A stretch of 64,000 nt of DNA, from assembly GCA_003569245.1 (NCBI GenBank), contig BGOM01000015.1:186001-250000 (forward strand), given 5' to 3'. The translations under genes and the position numbers were made by a program. Shown piece after piece: positions 1 through 10,600 of this stretch. The notes under the pieces are model-generated. The model was not told where the DNA came from. It did no database searches and saw only the letters and a program-made list of their open reading frames with translations. Origin of the DNA: Opitutia bacterium. GTDB lineage: Bacteria > Verrucomicrobiota > Verrucomicrobiia > Opitutales > UBA953. Position 1 is the stretch's first letter. Each line of letters begins with the position of its first letter.

Positions 1-1
1 C

Positions 2-886
2 GTCGGCATGAGCGCGCTCCTGGGCGGCATCCTCGTCGGCGGTCGCCTCCTGCCGGACGCCCTCGCGGGCGGGGCGCAGCTCGCGGTCGCCGCCCTCGCG
101 ATCGTGGCCGTCTCGTTCTTCATGGCGTGGCTCACGGTCATGCTGCCCCGCAAGGTCGGCATCCATTTCCGCGTCGCCCTCGCCCCGCGGATCGCCCCCA
201 CGCTGTCGCTCGTCCGCGGCGCGGCCTCGATCCTCCGGAGCTTCGGCAAGCTGCACGACTCGCTGGCGCCGCCCGCCGAGACCGGCGTCGACCAGGCCGA
301 CGCCGACATCGGGAGCCTCGCCCGCGCCGCCGCCCGTGAGGGCAAGATCACGCAGGCCGAGAGCAACCTCGTCGCCAACGCCGTCCGCCTCGATGACATC
401 CCGGTCTCCCAGGTCCTGACTCCCCGCCCGGTCGTCACCGCGCTGGACGCCGACCTCACGGTCGCCGACGTGCTCCGCCTCTACCCGAACGTCCCGCACG
501 GCCGGCTGCCGGTCTGGGAGAAGAACCCCGACCGCATCGTCGGCCTCGTCCGCCGCCGCGACCTCCTCAAGGCCGCGGGCGAGGACCGCCACGCCACCAA
601 GGTCCGCGAGCTCATGGGCAAGGCGCACATCGTGCCCGAGAACGCGAACCTCTCGGACGCCCTCCACGACCTCGTCCGGAACCACCAGCAGCTCGCGGTC
701 GTGGTCGACGAGTTCGGCGCCTTCGCCGGGGTGATCACCCTCGAGGACATCTTCGAGTCCTTGCTCGGCGTCGAGATCTACGAGAAGGACGATCCGCACC
801 CCGACATGCGCGAACTCGCCCGCCAGCGCGGTCATCGCCTCGGGCGCAAGGGCGCCGGCGACGCGCCGGCGAAGCCCGCCCCATGA
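2..886 (+). CDS. CNNM/HlyC-type protein with DUF21 end and CBS-domain pair (5' truncated by window)
   Basis: The reading frame is open to the window edge, so the true start lies upstream; an internal ATG at 8 is probably not the start. The first ~55 visible residues are hydrophobic and look like the end of a DUF21 membrane domain. A linker follows, then a tandem CBS pair with 'SQVLTPR' near residue 136, 'GLVRRRDLL', and 'VVDEFGAFAGVITLEDI' near residue 235, the classic end of the second CBS repeat in this family. No CorC_HlyC transporter-associated domain follows, because only about 35 residues remain. Members sit in the inner membrane and have been linked to Mg2+/cation export; that role is family knowledge, not visible here. 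Its stop overlaps the lgt start (ATGA), so the two are probably cotranscribed. Confidence 0.85.
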   Translation, partial: VGMSALLGGILVGGRLLPDALAGGAQLAVAALAIVAVSFFMAWLTVMLPRKVGIHFRVALAPRIAPTLSLVRGAASILRSFGKLHDSLAPPAETGVDQADADIGSLARAAAREGKITQAESNLVANAVRLDDIPVSQVLTPRPVVTALDADLTVADVLRLYPNVPHGRLPVWEKNPDRIVGLVRRRDLLKAAGEDRHATKVRELMGKAHIVPENANLSDALHDLVRNHQQLAVVVDEFGAFAGVITLEDIFESLLGVEIYEKDDPHPDMRELARQRGHRLGRKGAGDAPAKPAP

Positions 887-1686
887 TCGGGCGCGTGCTC
901 GGCGCCTGGGTCCACGACCTCGACCCGGTCGCGATCCATTTCCCCGCGAGCTGGGGGTTGCGCGGCGTCCATTGGTACGGTCTCGCCTACGCGGCCGGCT
1001 TCCTCGCCGCGGCCTGGTTGCTCGGCCGGTGGCGCCGCCAAGGCCTGGCGCCCGCCCGCCAGGCCGCCGACGAATCGACCCTGGTCACGGCGGTGATGAT
1101 CGGGGTGCTCGCCGGTGGTCGTCTCGGCCACGTGCTCCTCTACGCGCGCGACGAGTTCGCCGCCGACCCGTTCATGGTCTTCCAGGTCTGGAAGGGCGGC
1201 ATGGCCAGCCACGGCGGTTTCCTCGGCGTGGTGCTGGCCGGCCTCTGGTACGCGCGTACCAGAGGCGTCCCGTTCCTCGCCGTCGGCGACCTGCTCTGCG
1301 CCCTCGCGCCCGCCGGCATCTTCTTCGGCCGGCTCGCCAATTTCGTGAACGCCGAGCTGGTCGGCCGGACGACCGACGTGCCGTGGGCGGTGATCTTCCC
1401 GCACGAGGGCCTGTCGCCGCGTCACCCGTCGCAGCTCTATGAAGCCTTCGGCGAAGGCCTGCTGCCGCTCGTCTGGGTGCTGGTACGTTACCCGCGCCGC
1501 CTCGCGCCGGGCCGGCTCGCCGGCGAATTCCTGCTCCTCTACGCCGTCGCGCGCATCGTGTGCGAGGCCTTCCGCGAAGCCGAGGACGGCCACATCCTCG
1601 GGCTGACCGCCGGCCAGTTCTGGACGTTGCCGCTGGCCGCGGCCGGACTCTGGCTGGTCTGGCGCGCCCGGCGGACGGCTGAATGA
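883..1686 (+). CDS. lgt: Prolipoprotein diacylglyceryl transferase
   Basis: This 267-residue integral membrane enzyme would transfer diacylglycerol from phosphatidylglycerol to the lipobox cysteine of prolipoproteins. It has several hydrophobic segments and the Lgt signature around residues 146-162 (GRLANFVNAELVGR), followed by a HPSQLYEA motif typical of the family. Length matches known Lgt proteins. The ATG at 883 overlaps the upstream stop by four bases, which fixes the start. A lipoprotein-processing role fits any organism with an outer membrane. Confidence 0.96.
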   Translation: MIGRVLGAWVHDLDPVAIHFPASWGLRGVHWYGLAYAAGFLAAAWLLGRWRRQGLAPARQAADESTLVTAVMIGVLAGGRLGHVLLYARDEFAADPFMVFQVWKGGMASHGGFLGVVLAGLWYARTRGVPFLAVGDLLCALAPAGIFFGRLANFVNAELVGRTTDVPWAVIFPHEGLSPRHPSQLYEAFGEGLLPLVWVLVRYPRRLAPGRLAGEFLLLYAVARIVCEAFREAEDGHILGLTAGQFWTLPLAAAGLWLVWRARRTAE

Positions 1687-1728
1687 TGTTGCCCGTGCGC
1701 GGGGACGGTGGGAGAAGCCAGCCGCGCC

Positions 1729-2892
1729 ATGACGACCGTCCCGCTCCTTGACCTCGGCCCGCAGAACCGCGCCCTCGAAGCGCAGTTCGAAGCCGCCTTC
1801 CGCGACGTCCTCCGCTCGAACCAGTTCATCATGGGCCCGCGCCTCGAGGCCTTCGAGAAGGACTGCGCCGCCTTCCTCGGCGTGAAGCACGCGCTCGGCG
1901 TCTCCTCCGGCACCGACGCCTTGCTGCTCGCGCTGATGGCCCTGGATATCGGGGAGGGCGACGAGGTCCTGCTCCCGGCCTTCACCTTCTTCGCCACCGC
2001 CGGCTCGGTCGCCCGCCTCGGCGCGACGCCCGTCTGGGTCGACGTCGACCCGCATCACTTCAACATCGACCTCGCGGACGCCGCCCGGAAGGTCTCGCCG
2101 CGCACCCGGGCGATCATGCCGGTGCACCTCTTCGGCCAGTCCCTCGACCTCGACGCGCTCCAGGCCTTCGCCGCCGCGCACAAGCTCCGCGTCGTCGAGG
2201 ATGCCGCGCAGTCCATGGGCGCCCGCTGGAAAGGCCGCGCCACGATGTCCGTCGGCGATCTCGGCGCCACGAGCTTCTTCCCCTCCAAGAACCTCGGCGG
2301 CATGGGCGACTCGGGCCTGGTCACGACCCAGGACGACGCGCTCGCCGAGCGCGCCCGCATCCTGCGCGTCCACGGGATGCAGCCCAAGTATTACCACCGT
2401 GAGGTGGGCGCGAACTTCCGCATGGATCCGCTGCAGGCGGCGCTCCTGCACCTCAAGCTACCGCACCTGCCGGAGTATAACTGCGCGCGCGCGGGCAATG
2501 CCAGCTTCTACCATGGCGCGCTCAAGGGCGTCGCCGGCATCGCCGAGAACCGGGCCGGCGCCGATCGGGCCGCGAAGATCCTCCTGCCGGTCGACTTCTC
2601 CGGCCAGGGCATCTGGAACCAGTTCACGCTTCGTGTCACCGGCGGCCGGCGCGACGCCCTCAAGGCTTTCCTCACGGAGCGCAAGATCGGCTGCGAGATC
2701 TATTACCCGATCCCGCTGCACCGCCAGGAGTGTTTCGTGGATCAGAAGTATCGCGGCTTCGACAGCGTGCCCGTCTCCGAGCGTCTCGCCGGCGAAGTCC
2801 TCAGCATCCCGATCTTCCCCGAGCTCACGGGCGAGCAGCGGCAGTGGGTCGCGGATGCGATCGCGGATTTCGCCGCGGGGAAGGGCGCGTAA
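1729..2892 (+). CDS. DegT/DnrJ/EryC1/StrS family PLP-dependent aminotransferase
   Basis: This 387-residue protein belongs to the nucleotide-sugar aminotransferase family. It shows the cofactor-anchoring GTDALLLAL segment near residue 65, the HLFGQ motif, and the Schiff-base lysine context 'FFPSKNLGGMGDSG' near residue 185. I chose the ATG at 1729 over a GTG at 1708 because the family N-terminus (VPLLDLGPQNRALE) begins there; a GGGAG purine run lies 14 bases upstream. It would transaminate a keto sugar nucleotide, but the substrate cannot be read from sequence. It sits apart from the polysaccharide locus, behind lgt. Confidence 0.9.
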   Translation: MTTVPLLDLGPQNRALEAQFEAAFRDVLRSNQFIMGPRLEAFEKDCAAFLGVKHALGVSSGTDALLLALMALDIGEGDEVLLPAFTFFATAGSVARLGATPVWVDVDPHHFNIDLADAARKVSPRTRAIMPVHLFGQSLDLDALQAFAAAHKLRVVEDAAQSMGARWKGRATMSVGDLGATSFFPSKNLGGMGDSGLVTTQDDALAERARILRVHGMQPKYYHREVGANFRMDPLQAALLHLKLPHLPEYNCARAGNASFYHGALKGVAGIAENRAGADRAAKILLPVDFSGQGIWNQFTLRVTGGRRDALKAFLTERKIGCEIYYPIPLHRQECFVDQKYRGFDSVPVSERLAGEVLSIPIFPELTGEQRQWVADAIADFAAGKGA

Positions 2893-2895
2893 ACA

Positions 2896-2925
2896 GGGCC
2901 TGGGCTTGGGCCCGGGCTAGGGCCA
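2896..2925 (+). repeat. Hexamer array, GGGCNN x5 (left arm)
   Basis: Five perfectly phased hexamers all begin GGGC and differ only in the last two bases (CT, TT, CC, TA, CA). The array starts four bases after the aminotransferase stop. It pairs with an inverted array at 3022-3051, so a transcript could fold the arms together across ~96 bases. Confidence 0.8.
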
Positions 2926-3021
2926 GTTGGAGGCCGCGGAGGACAATGCTCGGTCGTCTCTGGCCTGGACGCGGCAAACATCAGACAGAACTTGTCGCCC
3001 GGGTTGCCTAGGAGCGCACAT

Positions 3022-3051
3022 CCCAGCCCCGGCCCTAGCCCCGGCCCTGCC
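3022..3051 (-). repeat. Hexamer array, inverted partner (right arm)
   Basis: Five hexamers of the type CCCNGC or CCTNGC (the last is CCTGCC) form the reverse complement of the GGGCNN class at 2896-2925. The array ends two bases before the stop codon of the convergent glutaredoxin gene. The two arms sit between convergent genes, a natural place for a bidirectional terminator, but neither arm is followed by a T-run. Confidence 0.75.
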
Positions 3052-3053
3052 GC

Positions 3054-3389
3054 TCAAAAGAACCGGATCGTCTTCACCTTCATCTTCTCGTGCTCGGCGT
3101 CGGTGCACGGCGCGTCCGTCGGCGCCGCGGGGGCGACGTCGTTCGGCTGCACGAGGCCCTTCGCCAGCAGGTACTGCTCGACCTCGGCGCCGGAGACGTC
3201 GGCCAGCATCTCGCCGTCGATCTCGACGCAGGGCGAGAGGCGCTGCCCGGTGCGCTCCACCATCTCGGCGTAGTTCGCCGGGACGTTGATGATGTCCACG
3301 TCTTCGTAGGCCAGCGCGTACTTCTTCATGATGGCGCGGACGCCGTTGCTCCAGCCGCAGCTGGGTTTGAGGTAGCACTTGATCTTCAT
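3054..3389 (-). CDS. Glutaredoxin-family protein
   Basis: This 111-residue protein has a thioredoxin-fold N-terminal half with the active site C-G-W-S (C11 to S14), so it is a single-cysteine (monothiol-like) glutaredoxin. The usual cis-Pro loop is represented by 'LSPCVEIDG', which supplies a second cysteine. A ~25-residue tail after the fold has another cysteine and ends in 'IRFF'. It would reduce disulfides or mixed glutathione disulfides in the cytoplasm. It lies 33 bases downstream of the response-regulator gene on the same strand. The start has a purine-rich GGGAGC seven bases upstream. Confidence 0.82.
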   Translation of the reverse strand: MKIKCYLKPSCGWSNGVRAIMKKYALAYEDVDIINVPANYAEMVERTGQRLSPCVEIDGEMLADVSGAEVEQYLLAKGLVQPNDVAPAAPTDAPCTDAEHEKMKVKTIRFF

Positions 3390-3422
3390 CGTGCTCCCTA
3401 GTGTGCGGTTAATCCGCGGGAA

Positions 3423-4190
3423 TCAAGCCCGGCGGGATTTTTTCCCCTCCCGCTCGGGCGGCGGGGCCGGTTCGTACCAATACCCGATACCGTGGATCGT
3501 GCGGAAGCAGTCGAGGTCGCGGCCGAAGCCGGCGAAGGCGTCGCGGATCTTGGCGATGTACTGGTCGAGGGAGCGGCTGCGGACGTCGGCATGCACGCCC
3601 CAGACGGCGTGGATCAGGCTGTGCCGGCTGATGATGACACCGGGGTTGGCGTGCAGGTGGTAGAGGATGCCGAGCTCCTTGCGGCCGAGCTTGCATTTCC
3701 TGCCCGGGCCGAAGACGAGCTCGAGCCGCTCCGGGTGGACTTCCGCGCCATTGAACAGGAAGACCCCGGTCGCGAGGTCGGCGTTGCGCGTCAGGCGGCT
3801 GTCGCCCGCCGTCTCGCTGCGCCGGAGCACGGCGTGGATGCGCGCGATGAGCTCGTCCTGGTCGTGGGGCTTGGCGACGAAGTCGTCTGCCCCGAGGTCG
3901 AGCGCCCGCGCGGCCTGGCCCGGCAGCTTGAGCCCGGAGAGGAAGATCACCGCCGGCCCGAGCGTCATCCGCCGGATCGACTGCAGCAGCTCCCAGCCAT
4001 CCACGTCGGGCAGGGCAGGGTTGAGCAGGACCAGATGGACATGGTTCTCCCCGATGAACTTCAGCGCGGTGGCGCCTTTGTGGAAGACTTGGGTGACGAA
4101 GCCGGCGGTCTCCAATTGTTCGGTGAGCAAGGCGGCGAGGCCTCGCTCATCTTCAATGATGACCACGAGAGGTTTCTGCTTGGGGCTCAT
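3423..4190 (-). CDS. OmpR/PhoB-type response regulator with Asn at the phospho-acceptor position
   Basis: The protein (255 aa) has a receiver domain at residues ~8-125 and a winged-helix Trans_reg_C domain at ~150-243 ending in 'TIHGIGYWYEP'. Most receiver landmarks are present: the acidic cluster E13-D14-E15, S85, and K107 followed by Pro. The residue aligned with the conserved phosphorylated Asp is N57, in the context 'LVLLNPALPDVDG' (codon AAC at 4020-4022 on the complement). It is therefore likely an atypical, phosphorylation-independent regulator. No histidine kinase gene is adjacent in the window. Confidence 0.9.
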   Translation of the reverse strand: MSPKQKPLVVIIEDERGLAALLTEQLETAGFVTQVFHKGATALKFIGENHVHLVLLNPALPDVDGWELLQSIRRMTLGPAVIFLSGLKLPGQAARALDLGADDFVAKPHDQDELIARIHAVLRRSETAGDSRLTRNADLATGVFLFNGAEVHPERLELVFGPGRKCKLGRKELGILYHLHANPGVIISRHSLIHAVWGVHADVRSRSLDQYIAKIRDAFAGFGRDLDCFRTIHGIGYWYEPAPPPEREGKKSRRA

Positions 4191-4248
4191 GCAGAAAAGG
4201 TGGGGGTAAGACTAGGGGGTGATTACAGATGTAAAAAACAGGGGGATA

Positions 4249-4277
4249 TTGCCAAGCGTTTAAAAACATCTTAATTT
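4249..4277 (+). promoter_or_regulatory. Candidate sigma70-type promoter
   Basis: TTGCCA at 4249-4254 and TAATTT at 4272-4277 are separated by 17 bases. The AT-rich stretch stands out from the surrounding GC-rich sequence. Transcription would start close to the ATG at 4285, giving a leaderless or nearly leaderless message. Confidence 0.4.
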
Positions 4278-4284
4278 CATATAA

Positions 4285-4458
4285 ATGACAGTTATCGAGC
4301 GAAAAGGACGGACGGCGAACTGGAAAATATGCCTATTTTTAGGCATATTCATCAGTTCGGCTGCGTGGGGCGGCTGCGCCCTCGCCGAGCAGGCCGGCAA
4401 GAAAGGCGCGTTGAAGTCCAAGGACCCGATCGAGGACCGCAGCCTTTTTGGTCGGTGA
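4285..4458 (+). CDS. Putative small lipoprotein or secreted peptide (57 aa)
   Basis: This short frame has a basic N-terminus (ERKGR), a hydrophobic core (ICLFLGIFISSAAW) and a candidate lipobox W-G-G-C at residues ~29-32. A short charged tail rich in Lys, Asp and Glu ends in 'EDRSLFGR'. The arrangement matches a lipoprotein signal peptide, although Trp at -3 is unusual. A perfect 9-base inverted repeat lies inside the coding sequence (4327-4348). It sits behind a candidate promoter in the 430-base gap between the divergent regulator and the giant autotransporter genes. I do not recognise the family; a non-coding alternative is possible. The remaining gap to 4620 holds only a weak promoter-like pair. 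Confidence 0.5.
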   Translation: MTVIERKGRTANWKICLFLGIFISSAAWGGCALAEQAGKKGALKSKDPIEDRSLFGR

Positions 4459-4556
4459 GCGGTGTCTGGCTCCGACGTTCGGCTGGCATCGTCCGGTCGG
4501 GTCGTGAACGGGACAAGCTGAGTAATTATCCCTATTGGTGAGTGGGGGTTCAATGA

Positions 4557-4585
4557 TTGACTCTCAGGTGTCTAAATAGGATACC
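4557..4585 (+). promoter_or_regulatory. Weak candidate promoter upstream of first giant autotransporter gene
   Basis: TTGACT at 4557-4562 is followed after 17 bases by GATACC at 4580-4585, a poor -10 match. An overlapping short palindrome (TCAAT-G-ATTGA, 4550-4560) covers the -35. No Shine-Dalgarno sequence precedes the ATG at 4621; the leader is C-rich instead. Confidence 0.25.
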
Positions 4586-4620
4586 AAAACCTCCATTTAA
4601 CCCCTTGCCCCACCCACACC

Positions 4621-7600
4621 ATGCGGATCTCTAAATCTCTGTTGGTGGCCGCGGCTACGCTTGCGACCGCAAGCCTCGCCCAGGCCCAACAAAACGTCAC
4701 CGGGGCCACCTGGGTGGGGCCCGCCCTGGGCGGCTCAGGGACCTGGGAACGCTGGACCGGCGTACCGGCGCATAACTACTGGACCGCGACCTCCGTGGCC
4801 GGCAACCCTCTGGTCTCTGGCGCCCGCCTGACGAACACCGCCACGTTGACCTTCCAGTACAACGGTCCCGTCCTCGCCGAAACGCCCGAGGGAGCCTACC
4901 CGACCCAGACCGTCGATATCCTCTACGACTCGAGCAACGTCTCCAGTCAGTCGCAGACCCTGCGCTTCTTCAGCAGCGGCTACCGTCTGTTGCCGGGGGC
5001 GTTCAACACCTCGGTGACCGCCGAGCCCACCGCCGCCAATTTCACGGACATCGATCTCGTCCGATCGCCGGCCCTCGCCCCCTACCTCACCACGCCGAAC
5101 GGCACGCTGCAGCTGGGCACCGTCACCTTCACCACCGCCTCCCCGGTGCTGGCCACGGACCCCAAGCCTTTCGTCGTCCTGCGCAACACCACCACGGCGG
5201 ACCGCATCACCGTCACCAACGCGGGCACGGTCGCCATCCTCGAGAACCTGGTCGCCTCGACGATCTCCGGCGCCTTCCGCGGCGATGGCGACCTCCGCAA
5301 GACGGGCGGCGGTGTCCTGCAGTACCAGGGCAGCGCCGGCAGCATGTTCAACTACTCCGTCGCGCTCCCGTATTCGTACATCCAGACCCCGCTGGGCTTC
5401 TTCCTTTCGAACCCGGGCACCAATAACATCTACGGCCTGCGCCCCATCGACCTCAGCCCCAACGTCCCGACCCCCGACCCTACCAACGGCAACAACTGGC
5501 GTCTCTCCGGCCTGCAGGGCCGCGTCCAGGTCGACGCCGGCCTGCTCATGGTCAGCGGCCACCTCAACATGTGGCACGACTACGGCGCCCGCGTGGAGAG
5601 CCAGATCCTCGCCCCCTTCGAGATCCCCACGCTCGTCAACAACATCTCCCTCGCCGTCGCCGACGCCGACAGCATCGCCTACGCCCTCGCCAAACGCATG
5701 ACCGGCGTGAGCAGCATCGTCCTGAACGGCTCGGCCGAACTCAGCTTCACCAACACCTCGACCAACGTCGGCGGGCTGCGCCTGAACTTCGCCCACAACC
5801 TCCAAGCCGGCGACAACAACGACCAGTTCCAGACCACCGTCACCACCGGTCCCGACGCGAGCTACCGCCTCGGCATCCACATCGACCAGGACTTCGTCGG
5901 GTCTGTCGGCATCCTCGCCGGCAGCGGCAAGGTCATCAAGACCGGCGCGGGCACCCTGCGCGTCCTCAACGATTCGCGGATGACGGGCGATTTCATCGCG
6001 GCGGGCGGCACGATCATCCTGGAGTCGGCCACCGGCCTCACCTTCGCCAACAGCGGTTCCTTCAACATCGCCGGCACCCAGGACACCGCCGACTTCAACG
6101 GCGCCCAGCAGACCGAGGGAGCCCTCGGCCTCTCCCGCCGCGGCGCCAACATCCGCTACGCGGAGGTCGCCTCCAATTCCAACAACTACCCGCGCTGGGA
6201 CTACCGCCCCGCGCTCTTCCCCGACACCGGCACCCTCACCGTCCAGCGGGATGGCGCGGGCCAGTTCATCTCCTACGCGAACACGGGCGCCGAGGTCATC
6301 CTCCGCAACGATCAGACGGTCCGCAACTTCCAGGCCGACTTCGCGCTGCGCTCCAAGGGCACGACCAACATCGGCGGGGCTAACGCCGAGGTCTACACCG
6401 CGGTGGACGCCGTGCGCACCGCCGCCGACGTGAGCGACAAGAACGAGCTCGTCATCGCCGGCACCGGCGTGGGCGCCACCTTGCGCCTCGACGGCCACAC
6501 CCTCACCATCAACCAGGACGCGGGCCGGGACGGCTTCTTCGCCGGCAACATCTTCGGCTACGATTCCGTCAACAACGTGCCCGGCGGCCGCATCGTGAAG
6601 ACCGGCGCGGGCACCCTCGTGCTCCTGCTCGCCGGCGGTTCCTCCTACGATGAGACCCTGGTCCTGGGCGGGACGTTCATCGCCAACGCGCAGGGCCTGG
6701 GCCAGAAGCAGGTCTTCATCGGCGACAACGGCACCTTCGCCATCCTGCAGAACAACTCCGGCACGCTTTCCGCCAACCTCGCGGGCTCCGCGGGCTCGAC
6801 CCTCAAGCTGCTGGCCTCGGCGGTGCTCGACAACGGCAGCGGCGCCGGCATCCAGGTGAATCCGGGCCTCGACCCCGGCGAGCTCAACGTCATCAACGCG
6901 CAGGACCAGTTCCGCGGCAGCATCCTCGTCAACGACGGCGTGGACCTTTCCTTCTCCGGCGGCCGGAACAACACGTTCATCAACGCCACCGCCGTCACGC
7001 TCGACTCCGGCTCCGCCCGCGAGACCGTGCTCCGGTTCGGCGACACCAACCAGCTCATCCGCAACCTGGCGGGCAACGCCTCCGCGCGCGTCGAGCTCGG
7101 CCGCGGCGACATCACCCTGGAGCAGAACGCGAGCCTGGCGTACGCCGGCTTCATCACCGGTGTCGGCAGCCTGATCAAGCAGGGCACCGCCGGCTTCACC
7201 TTGGCGGGCACCACCGGCACCAACCTCTTCAAGGACGCCTACTACGGCGCGACCATCGTCCGTCCGGGCGGCGCCCTGATCGCCGGCACCGCCAACGCCA
7301 CGCCCAACACCTCGGCCCTCGTGCTCGTCGGCGCCGGCACCTACACGCAGGGTAACCAGGACCAGGTCGTGGGCGCCCTCTTCGGCTCGGCCAGTTCCTT
7401 CGTCAACCTCGGCACGGGCAACCTGACCGTGGGCTACACGTCCGCGCGGGCGGCCTCCCTCACCACCGCCCTGCAGGGCTCGAACCCGCTCCTCGCCGAC
7501 TACCTCGGGACCACCACGCAGTTCGACCCGATCCTGCCCTTGCAGCCCCTGCCGGTCCAGCCGACGGGCGTGGCGGGTGAGCTTGGGTCCACCTCGTTGG

Positions 7601-10600
7601 CGCTGAGCTCGGTCGCCGATGTCGGCGTCGGCCAGATCATCGGCGGGCCCGCGCTCGACGGCGGCACCTACGTCACGAAGGTCATCGCGGCCGGCTCCAC
7701 CGCCGTCGCCGGCACCATCGCCGCCGGTCTCACCGCGCTCCCCACCACGGACGCCAGCGGCCTCTCCGTCGGCCAGATCATCACCGGTACCGGCATCGCC
7801 GCCGACACCGTGATCACCGCGATCACCGGCAACAACCTCACCCTGAGCAAGCCGCTCGCCGGCGTCGCGACCGGCGCCGTCACCGGCCTGGCCGGCGTCG
7901 AACTGAGCGCGCCGCTCGTCGCGCCCGCGTTGAACGAGAATTTCGCCGTCCTCCGCGTCCGCACCATCGACGTCAGCTCCCTGTCGCTCAGCGCCGCCGA
8001 GCTCAACCAGCTCTACACCGGCAACCTGTCGATGCCCGAGCTGACCTCGCTTTACCTCAGCCGCGTCGCCGTCGGTACCGGCATCGGTAGCTACGTCGCT
8101 CCGACCGCCGCCGCCGAGCTTGCCTTCGCGGCGACCCGTTCCTTCGACGGCCGCCTGGTCGGTTCCGGCGCGTTGATCAAGATCGGCAACGAGGATCTCA
8201 ACTTCGGCGGCTCCAGCCCCGACTTCACCGGCCGCGTCGAGATCGCCGGCGGCACCCTCAACCTCATCTGGGCCACGGGCTCGAACGAGGCTCCGCTCCG
8301 GAACGCCCAGTACTTCCTGACCACCGCCCCGGGCGTGCTCGCCGTCACGGTCAACGATGCCTACGACCCCGTCACCGATCTCACCAAGCGCACTTTCACG
8401 GCGCCGATCGTCGGCACCGGCGGCTTCGTCAAGCGCGGCGAAGGCTACCTTAAGCTCGCGCCCGGCGTCGTCGTCGGCCAGACGCCTTACACCGGCACCA
8501 CGACCGTGCAGGCCGGCTGGCTGGAGATGGCGGCCTTGGCCACCAACGGTCCGGCGGTCTTCGATCCGCTTTCCTTGGGCGTCCTGGGCGGCGCCGGCGC
8601 CGCGAACAGCATCGCCCTGGTCGATGTGACCGGCTTGTCCGTCGGCCAGGTCGTCGTCGGCACGGGCATCCCCGCGGGCACCTCGATCACCGGCATCCTC
8701 GCCGCGGGTTCGGGCACCATCACAGGGACCATCCCCACCGGGGATACCATCCTGCCCATGGCCAACACTGCCGGCCTCTCCGTGGGCCAGATCGTCACCG
8801 GCTTCGGCATCCCCTTCAACACGACCGTCACCGCGATCGCGCCGAACGCCAGCGTCACCTTGAGCAACCCGCTCCAGTCCGCCGCGTCGGGCGTGGTCAC
8901 CGGCCTGGCCGGCGTCACCCTGAGCGCGAACCTGACCCAAGCGGCCGCTGGCAACCTCAGCGTGCTGTCGCACCTCGTGCTGACCACGCCCGTCGACGTG
9001 ACCTACACCGGCGCCGTTTCCGGCGTCGGCCAGCTCGAGATCCGGGCCGGCTCCAAGGTCCTGACCGCGGGCGGTTCCCTCACCCATACCGGCGGCACCT
9101 TGGTGCGCACCGGCACGCTCCTCGCCTCGGCCGGTTGGGCCGGCGCGACGACGGGCGACATCACCGTTCTCGCCGGCGCGACCGCCCGGCTCAACGTCCA
9201 GCTCGACAAGGCCGTGACGAGCGGTGCCATCAGCACCAATCGCCTCATCGTCGCCGATGTCGCCGGGCTGGCCACCGGCCAGGTCGTCGTCGGCACGGGC
9301 ATCCCCCAAGGCACGACCATCACCGGCATCAATCTCGTCACCCGGGAGCTGACGCTTTCGGCCGCCCTCACCGCGGCCGCCAGCGGCACGCTGCAGGTGG
9401 CCAACGACCTGTCCGCCACCGGCGTCTTCGTCGGCGCCGGCACCGTCATCAAGGAAGGCATCGGTTCGTTGACGCTGAACACGCCGACCACCGCCTTCGC
9501 CGGCACCTTCCGCTCCGACGCGGGCACGACCAACCTCGTCGCCGACAACCTGTTCGGCAACCCGAACGCGTTGCCGGTCCAGTCCGTCGCCGCCGTCGAC
9601 CTCCGGGGCGCCTCCGTGCTCAACGTCCAGGACGGCACCGACCAGTCTTTCCGTAACCTGTCCGGCGAAGCCGGTACGTCGATCGTCTTCGGTGACGTCG
9701 GTTCGGTCGTCACCTTGCAGGTCGATCCGGTCGGCAACTACAGCTTCGCCGGCCGTTTCCAGCAGGCCGCGGGTGTCACCGATGGCACCATCTTCAAGAC
9801 CGGCACGGGCACCCTGACCCTCGCGCCCACCGCGGGCCCGAACAGCCTCGACGCCGTCGTCGTGACCGCGGGCAAGCTCGTCGGCACCACCGCCGGCTTC
9901 GCCACGGCCGACCTCTACGTCGGCACGGACGGCAACGTCGCGTTCCACAACCCGACCGCCGGCACCACGGTGACCTTCACCAATACCGTCCTGGGCGCGG
10001 AGATCTACCAGGCCGGCCTCGGGGTCGGCACCGTCGGCAAGACCGGCGCCGGCATCGTCGAACTGACCGCGGCCGCGGACAACCTCCGCTTCAACGTCGA
10101 GGCCGGCGAGCTGCGCCTGACGGACAGTCGTCTGGGCGAGCAGGATCTCTTCACCGCGATCATCGCTTCCGGCGCCACGCTCAGCCTGGCGTTGGCCGAC
10201 GATCGCCGGATCGGCACCCTCGTGCCCCCGTCCGTCAGCCAGATCTCGGGCGGCGGCATCCTCGACCTCCGTTCGGATGTGGCCGGCGTGGCGCGGACCG
10301 TCTTCGCCTACGCCCAGCCGGGCGTGGCCACGACCAACCTGGGCGCGGACATCACCCTGGATGTGTCGACCCTGACCGACATCACCGGCGTCACCGGCGC
10401 GGCCGGCTCGATCCTCGACCTCGGCGCGGCCGCCCCGGGCCGGACCCTCAGTCTTACCCAGTCGGTCGACGGCGTCTTTGCCGGCGACCTGCGAGGCACC
10501 ACGGACCTCGTCATCAAGGGAACCGGCATGCTGCGCTACACCGGCGCCGCGCTCACCCTTCCGGGCGTCGCTACGCCGGCGCTCAACACGCCGAACACCA

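Noticed and set aside
4260-4553. 97-codon minus-strand frame in the regulator-autotransporter gap
   Set aside because: It has no recognisable motif and overlaps the more plausible plus-strand lipoprotein-like frame and its promoter.
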